Positions 34,371 to 42,600 of a stretch of DNA of 64,000 nucleotides are shown here, one piece after another. The position numbers and the translations under genes were made by a program. Source of the stretch: Deltaproteobacteria bacterium (GTDB lineage Bacteria; Desulfobacterota; DSM-4660; Desulfatiglandales; HGW-15). Each line of letters starts with the position of its first letter. Positions within the stretch are counted from its first letter, which is position 1. A model generated the notes under the pieces. The model did not search any database. It was not told the origin of the DNA and saw only the letters and a program-made list of their open reading frames with translations. The DNA lies in NCBI GenBank assembly GCA_020060215.1, contig JAGVAP010000010.1, forward strand, positions 1-64,000, in the 5' to 3' direction.

Positions 34371-35186
34371 CTACCAGTACCAGTCGCTTCCCATCCCCAC
34401 TTCGGAGACGACCTCTCTCACTCCCGGCACGTTCCCGGCCACCGTCGTCACCGCGTCGACAACCTTGCCTGAACCGGCATTGCCATAGATCGAGACCTTT
34501 CCGTGGTCGGCGGAGACCTTCACGAAGGCTCCCTGGGTGGATGCGTCTTTGGCCAAGGTTATCCAGACCTTGCTGCTGAGGAGCAGGTCTGCCTGTGCCT
34601 GCAGGGACTCCGGCGTCACCTTGAAGTCATCCAGTTCCACCATGCGGGAGACGGTCATGCAGGCGCTCTCGATCCCAAAACGATCCAGATTCAGGACGAT
34701 GTCATATTGAGATGGGTCTTTCCATTGGACTCCATAGAGGAACTGGGTCCACTTCTCACGCTTTCGATCAACCTTGTCGATATAGGCGACGGCTTCCTCA
34801 CGACCGATACTCAGCTGTTTCATTGCCGCCGGGATCCGGTATTCCATGTTGACGATGACACGAGTTCGAAGCACATGGGCGAGCCCTTGAAGGAGAAGGT
34901 GGCCGGCGTTCCCATGATAGATCAGGTTCCCGTCCTCGGCCCGCTCAAGCAGAACGGCGGTAAGGCATTGGAGATAAGCGAGTCTCTTGCCGGGAACCTG
35001 CTGCCAGAAGTGAGGGGGGTCAGCCAGAGCGGAGCACACTGCCTCTTCCGAGATTCCATAGCTCTTGGACGCGACGGCCACTGCCTCTTCCCTGCTCAGG
35101 ACAGGGTAATTCAGTTGGGCACCGAGGCATTCGGCCAGGATCTTACCACCACTGAAGGAGCCGCGTGAAATCGTGACAATCGCCAT
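34371..35186 (-). CDS. cytidylate kinase-like family protein with C-terminal BON domain
   Basis: A 271-residue protein. MAIVTISRGSFSGGKILAECLG (1-22) is the P-loop of the cytidylate kinase-like family, with GNAGHLLLQG and TRVIVNMEYRIP further on and a QYDIVLNLDRF segment near 190. From about residue 200 a BON-like domain follows (VKVSADHGKVSIYGNAGSGKVVDAV, VPGVREVVSEV), usually linked to membrane or ligand binding. Start ATG 35186 has AAGGAGGAAG before it; the upstream ATG lies 5' of that site. Function of this fusion is unknown; the substrate may not be CMP. Confidence 0.75.
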   Translation of the reverse strand: MAIVTISRGSFSGGKILAECLGAQLNYPVLSREEAVAVASKSYGISEEAVCSALADPPHFWQQVPGKRLAYLQCLTAVLLERAEDGNLIYHGNAGHLLLQGLAHVLRTRVIVNMEYRIPAAMKQLSIGREEAVAYIDKVDRKREKWTQFLYGVQWKDPSQYDIVLNLDRFGIESACMTVSRMVELDDFKVTPESLQAQADLLLSSKVWITLAKDASTQGAFVKVSADHGKVSIYGNAGSGKVVDAVTTVAGNVPGVREVVSEVGMGSDWYW

Positions 35187-35445
35187 AGACTTCCTCCTTG
35201 GACCGGACATGGTAAAGATCGGTTGCGTTGGTGAATGAGAAGTCAGGAGACGATCGGCTCAACTGCACAATGCAATTGGTTGAAAAGAATTATAGAAGAA
35301 GGGTCTCTCCCCTGTCAAGAAGCGGCGCTCCCCCGATCAGGTTCATGGGACGAGTCGAAGATCGAAGGGTGGATCTGGGCTCTCCTCCCGTTGTTGTACG
35401 GTTTGTCTCTTGTGGGAGCCCCGGCGCGGGGTTTGGATTTTTTCC

Positions 35446-35474
35446 TTGACAGTGAGGCCCCCCAACGCTAGAAC
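35446..35474 (+). promoter_or_regulatory. sigma-70-like promoter in the 523-base gap before the acetate locus
   Basis: TTGACA (35446-35451), 17-base spacer, TAGAAC (35469-35474). The gap 35187-35709 holds no convincing gene. If used, transcripts would carry a leader of about 230 bases before the zinc-ribbon membrane protein. Confidence 0.45.
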
Positions 35475-35709
35475 CAATTCAATTCATAAGCATTAATCCG
35501 ATTCCGACACTCGCAATTCTCCCTGCATCCATCAGTCGGTCGATTTACACCGCTTGGCCGGCAAGCGGCTGTTGCCGAAGATTTCGTCTTGATCATCAAC
35601 TCTGTTCTGTTCATCGTGGGCGCTGGAGATTCTGGCATGTTCTTGAAGGGGCGAATTCGTCCTGTTCGAAAAGAGTGCCGGCACTCCAAAAGCGCCGGCG
35701 GAAAGGAGT

Positions 35710-36261
35710 ATGATGGTGCTCCAGGAAAGGAAGGTCACCTGCCCGCACTGTCGGAAAGGATTCGGATCCATACCGAGGTTGACCACCCTCGGCTTCCAAA
35801 AATTCCTATGCCCCAAATGTGATGCGGTCTTCGTCTACCCTCTTGCACGTCGCTCTTATTATGGGGTTGCTCTGGGTGTGCTCGCAATTGTAGTTCTCCT
35901 CTCCCTGGCCGGATACAGTCAGACGAGCTTCGGGAATAGGCTGCTTGCCGAGGTCGTGGGGCTTTCACTGTATGTACTGGAAAGGGTATCTTACCTCCTC
36001 TTCCCTCTGGGCGCCTGGGCGGTCCTGAGGCTCATAGGCATCAACTACTCCCAGACTCTTCCCGCGGCCCGCAAGATCCTGCGCTGGACGGGGATATTGG
36101 CCGCCGCAGGGATCATGATCGAGATTCTGGGTCTGGTGGCCAGCCTCATCCTGCGTGGATTCATTCTTGAACCCTTGGCGGCTGCGCTGGTCTCGGCCTG
36201 TGCGCTGCTGCTCATTCTGGGCCGGGACAGAACGATCCGTGCCCGCTTGGAGAAGGCGTAA
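35710..36261 (+). CDS. zinc-ribbon integral membrane protein
   Basis: A 183-residue protein of unknown function. Residues 10-45 form a zinc ribbon (CPHCRKGFG and CPKCDAVF). Four or so hydrophobic segments follow (about 51-68, 84-106, 121-145, 155-172), ending in a basic tail. Start codons ATG 35710, ATG 35713 and GTG 35716 all follow AAAGGAG closely; the first leaves only one base, so 35713 or 35716 may be used. It precedes the first cNMP-CBS protein by 19 bases and may be part of the acetate-signalling operon. Confidence 0.7.
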   Translation: MMVLQERKVTCPHCRKGFGSIPRLTTLGFQKFLCPKCDAVFVYPLARRSYYGVALGVLAIVVLLSLAGYSQTSFGNRLLAEVVGLSLYVLERVSYLLFPLGAWAVLRLIGINYSQTLPAARKILRWTGILAAAGIMIEILGLVASLILRGFILEPLAAALVSACALLLILGRDRTIRARLEKA

Positions 36262-36280
36262 GAGCGAACCAGGAGACCCT

Positions 36281-38245
36281 ATGGCGGTTAGCATGGAGGA
36301 ATCGAAGTCGGCCGGCAGGACCTACCATTTTCTGAAAACCATTCCTCCTTTCAATCTTCTCTCCGACCCGGAACTCCGAAACCTTCTGCCTTCACTTACG
36401 TCGGCCCGCTTCGACAAAGGGGTCGTCATTCTAAGCCCTGAAGGGCCGCCCACCCGGTATCTCTACCTGATCCGTTCCGGGGGGGTAAGATTTGTGGCGC
36501 CAGCAAAGGAAGAAGGCGAACCCCCGGCGGTCCTCGACATGAGGGGGGAGAGGGAGTTCTTCGGCTTTTTCTCGCTCCTGACAAGCATCCCTAGCCCTTT
36601 TCAGATCATAGCCGAAAAGGAGACGTCCTGTCTTCTCATCACCAAAGGGGACCTGATCGGGATCCTGAACGGACACCCCGAGGTCCTTCTCTACTTCACG
36701 ATGGGCCCCAGCAAGGGCTTTAAGACGCCCCCGGCACCGGACCCCGCCGCCCATGGCCGATCTGCCGCGGAAGTGGATGCGGAGGCCCTCCTCTTCTCCG
36801 CCCGGGTCAGGGACATGATGCACACCGATGTGGCCACCTGCTCCTCGAACGAGCGTGTAGTCGAGGCCGGCCGCCGCATGACGGCAAGGGGGGTGGGCTC
36901 TCTGGTCGTGCTGAATCCCGATTCCAGGCCTATCGGCATCATCACCGACAGCGATCTGCGGAGGAAGGTGATCGCCTCCGGGCGCTTGGCCGATCTGCCC
37001 GTAGAGGAGATCATGAGCCGCCCCCTCAGTTCAGTTTCTCCGGGATCGTTCCTGTTCGAATCGTTGCTGATGATGATCCGGAGGCGGATCAAGTACCTCC
37101 CCGTCATGGAGGGGCAGGAGCTCCGAGGGATTCTCTCCGAGCGGGACCTCGTGATATCTCAGGGAAACAACCCGGTTGCCCTGATACGGAGGATACATCA
37201 GGCCGGGGACATCGAGCAGGTGGCCCAGATCCGCAAGGAGATCAACCACGTCATAAAGGTGATGATGGAACGCGGGGGCCAGGCGAGAGAGATCTGTCAG
37301 CTGATCACACAGCTGAATGACCAGATGACGGTCAGGATCGTCCAACTCGCGGAAGACGGGCTTGCCCGGGAAGGAAGAGGAAAGCCGCCTCGTCCCTTCC
37401 TTTGGATGGCCCTTGGGAGCGAGGGACGGCAGGAACAGACTCTTTCCACGGATCAGGACAACGCCCTGATCTTCGCCGACTCCGGCACGGGTTCCGCTGA
37501 TGGCGATCGTGATTATTTCCTCGCCCTCGCGGAGAGGGTGGTGTCCGGACTCGAATGGTGCGGGTTCCCCAGGTGCAACGGGGAAATCATGGGATCGAAT
37601 CCGAAATGGTGCCAGCCCCTAAGCGTCTGGAAGGAGTACTACCGCAAGTGGATCTTTCAAAGGGACCTTTCCGCCCAGGACATCCTCATCTCATCCATCT
37701 TTTTTGATTTCCGCCACCTCTACGGATCCGAACAGCTGATGGACGAGCTTCTCGAATGCGTGAGGAATGATATTCCAAGGAGCAAGGTTTTTCTCCCTCA
37801 TATGGCCCTTCGCTCCCTGGAACTTCAGCCGCCCTTGAGTTTTTTTAACCGGTTGGTCGTGGAGAAATCAGGGAAGTACAAGAATCATCTGAACATCAAA
37901 CGACATGGATTGATGCCTCTGCTCGATGCCGTCCGTATCCTGGCATTGGAGCAGGGAATCTTCAAGACGAATACCCTGGAGAGGATCGACGGCCTGATCG
38001 AGAAAGGGGTCTTTTCCCAAAACGAGGGCAATGATCTGAGGGAGGCGTTCAACCTCATGATGCTGGTGAGGGTCCGTCACCATCTGAAGCAGATGAACCA
38101 GGGCAAACCATTGGACAACTACATCCAACCCTCGGAACTCAGCATGATCCAGCGATCCATGCTGAAGATATCCTTCAAGACCATTGAGCGGCTTCAGAGC
38201 CAAATCGAAATCCGTTTCGGCCTTACGGCCTTGAGAAATCGATGA
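36281..38245 (+). CDS. cNMP-binding/CBS/DUF294 nucleotidyltransferase-like signalling protein (paralog 1)
   Basis: A 654-residue cytosolic protein. Cyclic-nucleotide-binding-like beta barrel at about 15-135 (FDKGVVILSPEG, YLYLIRSGGVRFV), a CBS pair at about 180-310 (VRDMMHTDVATC, PIGIITDSDLRRKV, VEEIMSRPL, LRGILSERDLV), the DUF294 nucleotidyltransferase domain with GSEGRQEQTLSTDQDNAL near 378-395, and a DUF294 C-terminal helical domain. The GSxGR and DQDN acidic site are intact. Related proteins sit with acetate symporters and acs in proteobacteria. Start ATG 36281 has AGGAG seven bases before. Confidence 0.88.
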   Translation: MAVSMEESKSAGRTYHFLKTIPPFNLLSDPELRNLLPSLTSARFDKGVVILSPEGPPTRYLYLIRSGGVRFVAPAKEEGEPPAVLDMRGEREFFGFFSLLTSIPSPFQIIAEKETSCLLITKGDLIGILNGHPEVLLYFTMGPSKGFKTPPAPDPAAHGRSAAEVDAEALLFSARVRDMMHTDVATCSSNERVVEAGRRMTARGVGSLVVLNPDSRPIGIITDSDLRRKVIASGRLADLPVEEIMSRPLSSVSPGSFLFESLLMMIRRRIKYLPVMEGQELRGILSERDLVISQGNNPVALIRRIHQAGDIEQVAQIRKEINHVIKVMMERGGQAREICQLITQLNDQMTVRIVQLAEDGLAREGRGKPPRPFLWMALGSEGRQEQTLSTDQDNALIFADSGTGSADGDRDYFLALAERVVSGLEWCGFPRCNGEIMGSNPKWCQPLSVWKEYYRKWIFQRDLSAQDILISSIFFDFRHLYGSEQLMDELLECVRNDIPRSKVFLPHMALRSLELQPPLSFFNRLVVEKSGKYKNHLNIKRHGLMPLLDAVRILALEQGIFKTNTLERIDGLIEKGVFSQNEGNDLREAFNLMMLVRVRHHLKQMNQGKPLDNYIQPSELSMIQRSMLKISFKTIERLQSQIEIRFGLTALRNR

Positions 38246-38335
38246 GAGAGCCTCCTTTTCGTGAACTCTTCTCTGCCCGCAACCCCCGCGAGGAGTCTGG
38301 ATAGCCGGCACTGAAACAAGGAAGGGAGTCACCCG

Positions 38336-38503
38336 ATGCGAAGCAAGGAACTGTGGCCCTTTCTGTTCTTCCTCGGTCTGCTCTTCTTCAACTGGCCGCT
38401 TCTGGAGCTGGTGGGAATACCGCTTCCCTACTACCTCTATACGCTTTGGGCCGTTTTCATCCTGGTGGTGGGTCTCCTCGCCTCAAGTGGAGAAAAGGGG
38501 TAG
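38336..38503 (+). CDS. small membrane protein upstream of the symporter-kinase
   Basis: A 55-residue protein with two hydrophobic stretches (about 7-19 and 36-50) separated by FNWPLLELVGIPLPYYL. It ends eight bases before the symporter-kinase start and has GGAAGGGAG before its ATG. The size and place resemble DUF3311-like small subunits that accompany sodium/solute symporters. It could be an accessory subunit of the CbrA-type sensor. Confidence 0.7.
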   Translation: MRSKELWPFLFFLGLLFFNWPLLELVGIPLPYYLYTLWAVFILVVGLLASSGEKG

Positions 38504-38510
38504 GCCGCCT

Positions 38511-41465
38511 ATGGGGTGGATGCTTTCGATCATCGTTTTGGGTTACCTGAGTGTCCTCTTCATCATGGCCTACTGTGCGGAGCGGCTGGAGAAGAAGGGC
38601 AGGAGCGTAGTCACAAACCCGTACGTGTATTCGCTGTCGCTGGCCGTTTACTGCACGTCATGGACCTTTTATGGAAGCGTCGGGGAGGCGGCCACATCCG
38701 GCTTGTCGTATCTGCCGATCTACCTTGGGCCCACACTGGTATCGGCGCTCTGGGCGGTCGTCCTGACCAAGATCATCATGATCGCAAAGACGCACCGGAT
38801 CACCACCATTTCGGATTTCCTGAGCTCGCGCTACGGAAATTCCATCTTCCTCTCAGTCCTTGTGACCGTGGTCACCCTGGCAGGGATCACCCCCTATCTG
38901 GGGCTTCAGATGAAGGCGATCATGAACACCTTCACCATCCTGTCCGGCAAAGCCACGGGCAGCGTGGTCACAGGCTGGATGATCGCCCTGGGGCTCGGTG
39001 TCTTCGCCGTCATCTTCGGCGCTCGCCGCCTGGACTCCTCGGAACGGCACGAAGGATTGGTCTTCGCCATTGCATTTGAATCGCTGATCAAGCTGATCGC
39101 CTTCCTCAGCGTCGGAATCTTCGTGACCTACGGCTTGTTCAACGGGTTCGGGGACATCTTCAGCCGAATACAAAATTCAGATTACCGGCACCTTCTGATG
39201 CTGGGCAAGGGTTCATCGGTCAGCTACAAGGAATGGGCCGCCCTGCTCTTCCTTTCCATGATGGCCATATTCTTCCTCCCGAGGCAGTTTCACGTCGCCG
39301 TGGTGGAGAACTCCCGACCATCTCATGTCTTCAAGGCCATGTGGCTCTTCCCCTTGTACCTCTTCCTGATCAACATCTTCGTTCTTCCGATCGCATTGGG
39401 CGGCATACTGCTGGGGAACCCCAAAGAGGGGGCGGACAGCTTTGTCCTGACCATTCCGCTGAGCAACGGAAGCCCGCATCTGGCGCTCCTGGTTTTTCTG
39501 GGCGGTTTTTCCGCTGCAAGTGGAATGATCATTGTGGAGTCACTGGCCCTGAGCAACATGGTCATGAACAGCCTGGTCATGCCCGCCATCTTCCGCTTCG
39601 AACGGATCAAGGGATTTCCGAGCCTCATCCTGAACATCAAACGAGTGGTGATTGTCGGCTGCGTATTCCTGGGGTACTTCTTCGCGATCTTCGTGGGCCG
39701 ATTCTACAGTCTTGTGGAGATAGGGCTCAAATCCTTCGAGGCGGTAACCATCTTCGCCCCTCCTTTCATCCTGGGGCTTTACTGGAAGAAGGGGAACAAG
39801 AACGGCGCGATCGCCGGTATCCTCTGCGGGTTCGTCTTCTGGTTCTACACCCTTTTGCTGCCGGCGCTCGTCCGGGCGGAGGTATTGCCCGCCGATTGGG
39901 CGGCTACCTCTTTGCTGCAGAACAACCTCCTGAACCCCCATGCCCTGTTCGGACTCAAGGGTCTGGACCGCTGGAGCCATGCCCTTTTGTGGGGGCTCCT
40001 CTTCAACCTGGTCGCCTATGTCGGCCTCTCCCTTTTCACCTCGAAGGGTGAGGAGGATGAGCGACGTGCCTGGCTCTTTGTCGAATCCTATGATCGAAAG
40101 GGCAGTGTCCCATGGAGAAGCATCTACAGCCTGGAGCAGATTGAAGAGATACTGGGCAGATATATCGGAAGGCAGGAGGCGTCCGATCTCGTGAACCGTT
40201 TTCTCGGGCGGAAAGGGTTGGATCGATCATCCGTCACCCGGAACGATCTTATCAGGCTGCGCAACGAGGCCGAGAGGGTCCTCTCAGGCGCCCTCGGGTC
40301 GTCTATTGCCGCCATCCTGTTTGATGACAAGTCGACCCTCACAGAGGCGGAGCGCGGCGAGATCTCAACTTCCATCAAACAGATGACGGAGACGCTTCGT
40401 TTGTCCAGGCATGAACTCTCCGAGGCGAACCGAAATCTGGCCTACCTGAAGGAGTTCAGCGAGAACATCCTGGAGAGCGCCCCCCTTGGAATCGTGACCG
40501 TGGATGCACAGCTCCGGGTCACTTACTGGAACCGCGAGATGGAGCTTCTCACCGGGATCCCCAAGGGCTCCGCAGCCAATCGGCCGGTCCAGCTCCTCCT
40601 CCCCTGGATTCAGCAGGAGGCATGGAATCCCGGTGAGTTCAGGGAACTGGTCGCCGAGGCCCCTTCTTCCCAAACCATGAAGATCAACCTCAGCCCGTTC
40701 AAGCATCCCTCCGGCGGACTGGTCGTCATACTCGAGAACATCACTGAGAAGAAGATCATGGAGCGACAGCTTCTCCAAAGCTCCAAGCTCGCGAGCCTCG
40801 GAAAGCTGACCGCCGGCATATCCCATGAGATCGGCAACCCGCTCTCGTCCATCAGTTCCCTGGTGCAGGAGCTGCAATCCTTGGAGATGAAGAGGGAAGA
40901 GGAGGTCCGGTTCACCCGTGACTCGCTGGAAGACATCAGCCTCCACCTGGGGCGGATCGCGAACACCGTTCGGAGCCTTGGGGATTTTGCACGGGTCTCC
41001 TCCTCCGAGAAGGTGCCGACCGACATCGCCGGACTCCTCGAAAAGACCGTTAATCTCATCAAGTACGACAAGCGCTCCCGAAAGATCGAGTTCGTCACCA
41101 CGGTCGAGAGCGTTCCCCAGCTCCTGGTCAATCCCGATCAGATACAGCAGGTCTTTCTGAACCTGATCCTGAACGCAATGGATGCCATGCCCGATGGCGG
41201 AAAACTCCAGGTCTCAATCGCGGACGTCGGACCCTGCGTTGAGATCCAATTCGAGGATACCGGCTGCGGGATCGACGAGTCCATCGTCGACCGTATATTC
41301 GACCCGTTTTTCACCACCAAGCCGGCCGGAAAGGGATCGGGATTGGGGCTCAGTATCTGCTACGGCATTTTCAAGGAGCACAACGCCACGATCAGCGTGA
41401 AGAGCAGGAAAGGCTGTGGGACGGTTTTCGATATCAGACTGCCTAAGGAGACATTGAATGCCTGA
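38511..41465 (+). CDS. sodium/solute symporter-histidine kinase (CbrA/CrbS type)
   Basis: A 984-residue membrane sensor. Residues 1 to about 520 are an SSS-type transporter domain with 12-13 hydrophobic segments (e.g. YCTSWTFYGSVG, ISDFLSSRYGN, FLPRQFHVAVVEN). A linker, a PAS domain at about 645-750 (LESAPLGIVTVDAQLRVTYWN), and a kinase follow: GISHEIGNPLSS with phospho-His about 772, N-box NLILNAMDAMPDGG, DTGCGID, FFTTKPAGKGSGLGLS. In Pseudomonas and Vibrio such proteins (CbrA, CrbS) control acetate or amino-acid use. Its stop overlaps the next regulator gene. No extra receiver is fused. Confidence 0.92.
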   Translation: MGWMLSIIVLGYLSVLFIMAYCAERLEKKGRSVVTNPYVYSLSLAVYCTSWTFYGSVGEAATSGLSYLPIYLGPTLVSALWAVVLTKIIMIAKTHRITTISDFLSSRYGNSIFLSVLVTVVTLAGITPYLGLQMKAIMNTFTILSGKATGSVVTGWMIALGLGVFAVIFGARRLDSSERHEGLVFAIAFESLIKLIAFLSVGIFVTYGLFNGFGDIFSRIQNSDYRHLLMLGKGSSVSYKEWAALLFLSMMAIFFLPRQFHVAVVENSRPSHVFKAMWLFPLYLFLINIFVLPIALGGILLGNPKEGADSFVLTIPLSNGSPHLALLVFLGGFSAASGMIIVESLALSNMVMNSLVMPAIFRFERIKGFPSLILNIKRVVIVGCVFLGYFFAIFVGRFYSLVEIGLKSFEAVTIFAPPFILGLYWKKGNKNGAIAGILCGFVFWFYTLLLPALVRAEVLPADWAATSLLQNNLLNPHALFGLKGLDRWSHALLWGLLFNLVAYVGLSLFTSKGEEDERRAWLFVESYDRKGSVPWRSIYSLEQIEEILGRYIGRQEASDLVNRFLGRKGLDRSSVTRNDLIRLRNEAERVLSGALGSSIAAILFDDKSTLTEAERGEISTSIKQMTETLRLSRHELSEANRNLAYLKEFSENILESAPLGIVTVDAQLRVTYWNREMELLTGIPKGSAANRPVQLLLPWIQQEAWNPGEFRELVAEAPSSQTMKINLSPFKHPSGGLVVILENITEKKIMERQLLQSSKLASLGKLTAGISHEIGNPLSSISSLVQELQSLEMKREEEVRFTRDSLEDISLHLGRIANTVRSLGDFARVSSSEKVPTDIAGLLEKTVNLIKYDKRSRKIEFVTTVESVPQLLVNPDQIQQVFLNLILNAMDAMPDGGKLQVSIADVGPCVEIQFEDTGCGIDESIVDRIFDPFFTTKPAGKGSGLGLSICYGIFKEHNATISVKSRKGCGTVFDIRLPKETLNA

Positions 41466-42600
41466 GAGACTTCTCATTGTGGAAGATGAAGAAACCTTGA
41501 GAGAGTCCCTGTGCCGCGTTTTCGAGCGGGAGGGCTATGAGGTCGCCGCGGTGGGAGGGGCGGAGGCTGCCCTCAATCTCTTCACCGGGGATTCTTTCGA
41601 CCTGGTCATCACCGACATTATCCTGCCGGGCATCACCGGCATTGAGCTGATCAAGCGCATCAAGGAGCTCGACACGAATCAGCCGAGCATCGTCATGACC
41701 GCGTACGCATCCTTGGAAACGGCCGTGGAGACCCTTCGCGCCGGGGCCTATGACTACATCGTGAAGCCGATCATCCACGAGGAGCTGAAACAGACTGTCC
41801 GCAATGCCTTGAACATGCGGGCCCTGGAGGAAGAGAACCTCCTTCTCAAGAGGCAGATGGGCGGCCCGTTCGATATGACCCGGGTGATCGGCGAGCACCC
41901 CGACATGGCCCGGGTCAAGGAGTGGGCCAGCCAGGCGGCAGGTGCAAGGGACCCGGTACTTATTGCCGGAGAGTTGGGCACCGGAAAGAGGCTGATCGCC
42001 AGGGCCATTCATGACAGCGGCACCCGGCCGAGCTCGCCTTTTCTGGAGAAGAACTGCGCCGAACTCCACCCGGACAGCCAGGTCGAAGCCCTTTTCGGCC
42101 GCACCCGGGGTGTTTTTCAGAGCGCGAAGGGGGGGACCGTCTACTTGAAGAGAGTCGAAACGCTCTCCCTGGATGTGCAAGACATGCTCTTCGAGGTCCT
42201 CATGGAAAGGTCGGTGTCATTCCCCGACGGGGGAAAGCCGCTGCGGATGGACGCCCTGGTCCTGGTCGGAACCGTAGGGGATCCTGAGACGCTGTCGTCA
42301 GGGGGCAAGCTCCACCAGTCGCTCTACGGGATCCTGAAGGAAACCGCCCTCCACATGCCCCCCTTGAGAACTCGAGGTGGTGATATCGACAGACTCGCAG
42401 ACTTCTTCCTGGGAGAGTTCGGCCGCAAGTTCGGAAAGTCGGTCGGCGCCCTGTCCCCCGAGGTGCTGCAGCGCTTTCATGCCTATCACTGGCCCGGGAA
42501 TGTCCTTGAACTGAGGAATCTCATGGAGCGCGCCGTGCTTTTCACCCGAAGCGAACGGCTGGAGATGTCCGATTTCCAGTCCATTTTCCAACCATGCTGA
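41458..42600 (+). CDS. NtrC-like response regulator with degenerate AAA+ domain and no DNA-binding domain
   Basis: A 380-residue protein overlapping the kinase gene. Receiver 1-120 is intact (VEDEE, Asp53 in ITDIILPG, TAYAS, Lys103). The AAA+ domain keeps Walker A GELGTGKR (171-178), but the sigma-54-contacting GAFTGA reads GVFQSA (218-223) and Walker B reads GGTVYLKRV (225-233), without the acidic pair. The protein stops right after the AAA+ lid and lacks the Fis-type HTH. So it cannot be a normal sigma-54 activator; it may bind ATP, phosphate or the active paralog at 44486. Its stop overlaps the next start. Confidence 0.85.
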   Translation: MPERLLIVEDEETLRESLCRVFEREGYEVAAVGGAEAALNLFTGDSFDLVITDIILPGITGIELIKRIKELDTNQPSIVMTAYASLETAVETLRAGAYDYIVKPIIHEELKQTVRNALNMRALEEENLLLKRQMGGPFDMTRVIGEHPDMARVKEWASQAAGARDPVLIAGELGTGKRLIARAIHDSGTRPSSPFLEKNCAELHPDSQVEALFGRTRGVFQSAKGGTVYLKRVETLSLDVQDMLFEVLMERSVSFPDGGKPLRMDALVLVGTVGDPETLSSGGKLHQSLYGILKETALHMPPLRTRGGDIDRLADFFLGEFGRKFGKSVGALSPEVLQRFHAYHWPGNVLELRNLMERAVLFTRSERLEMSDFQSIFQPC

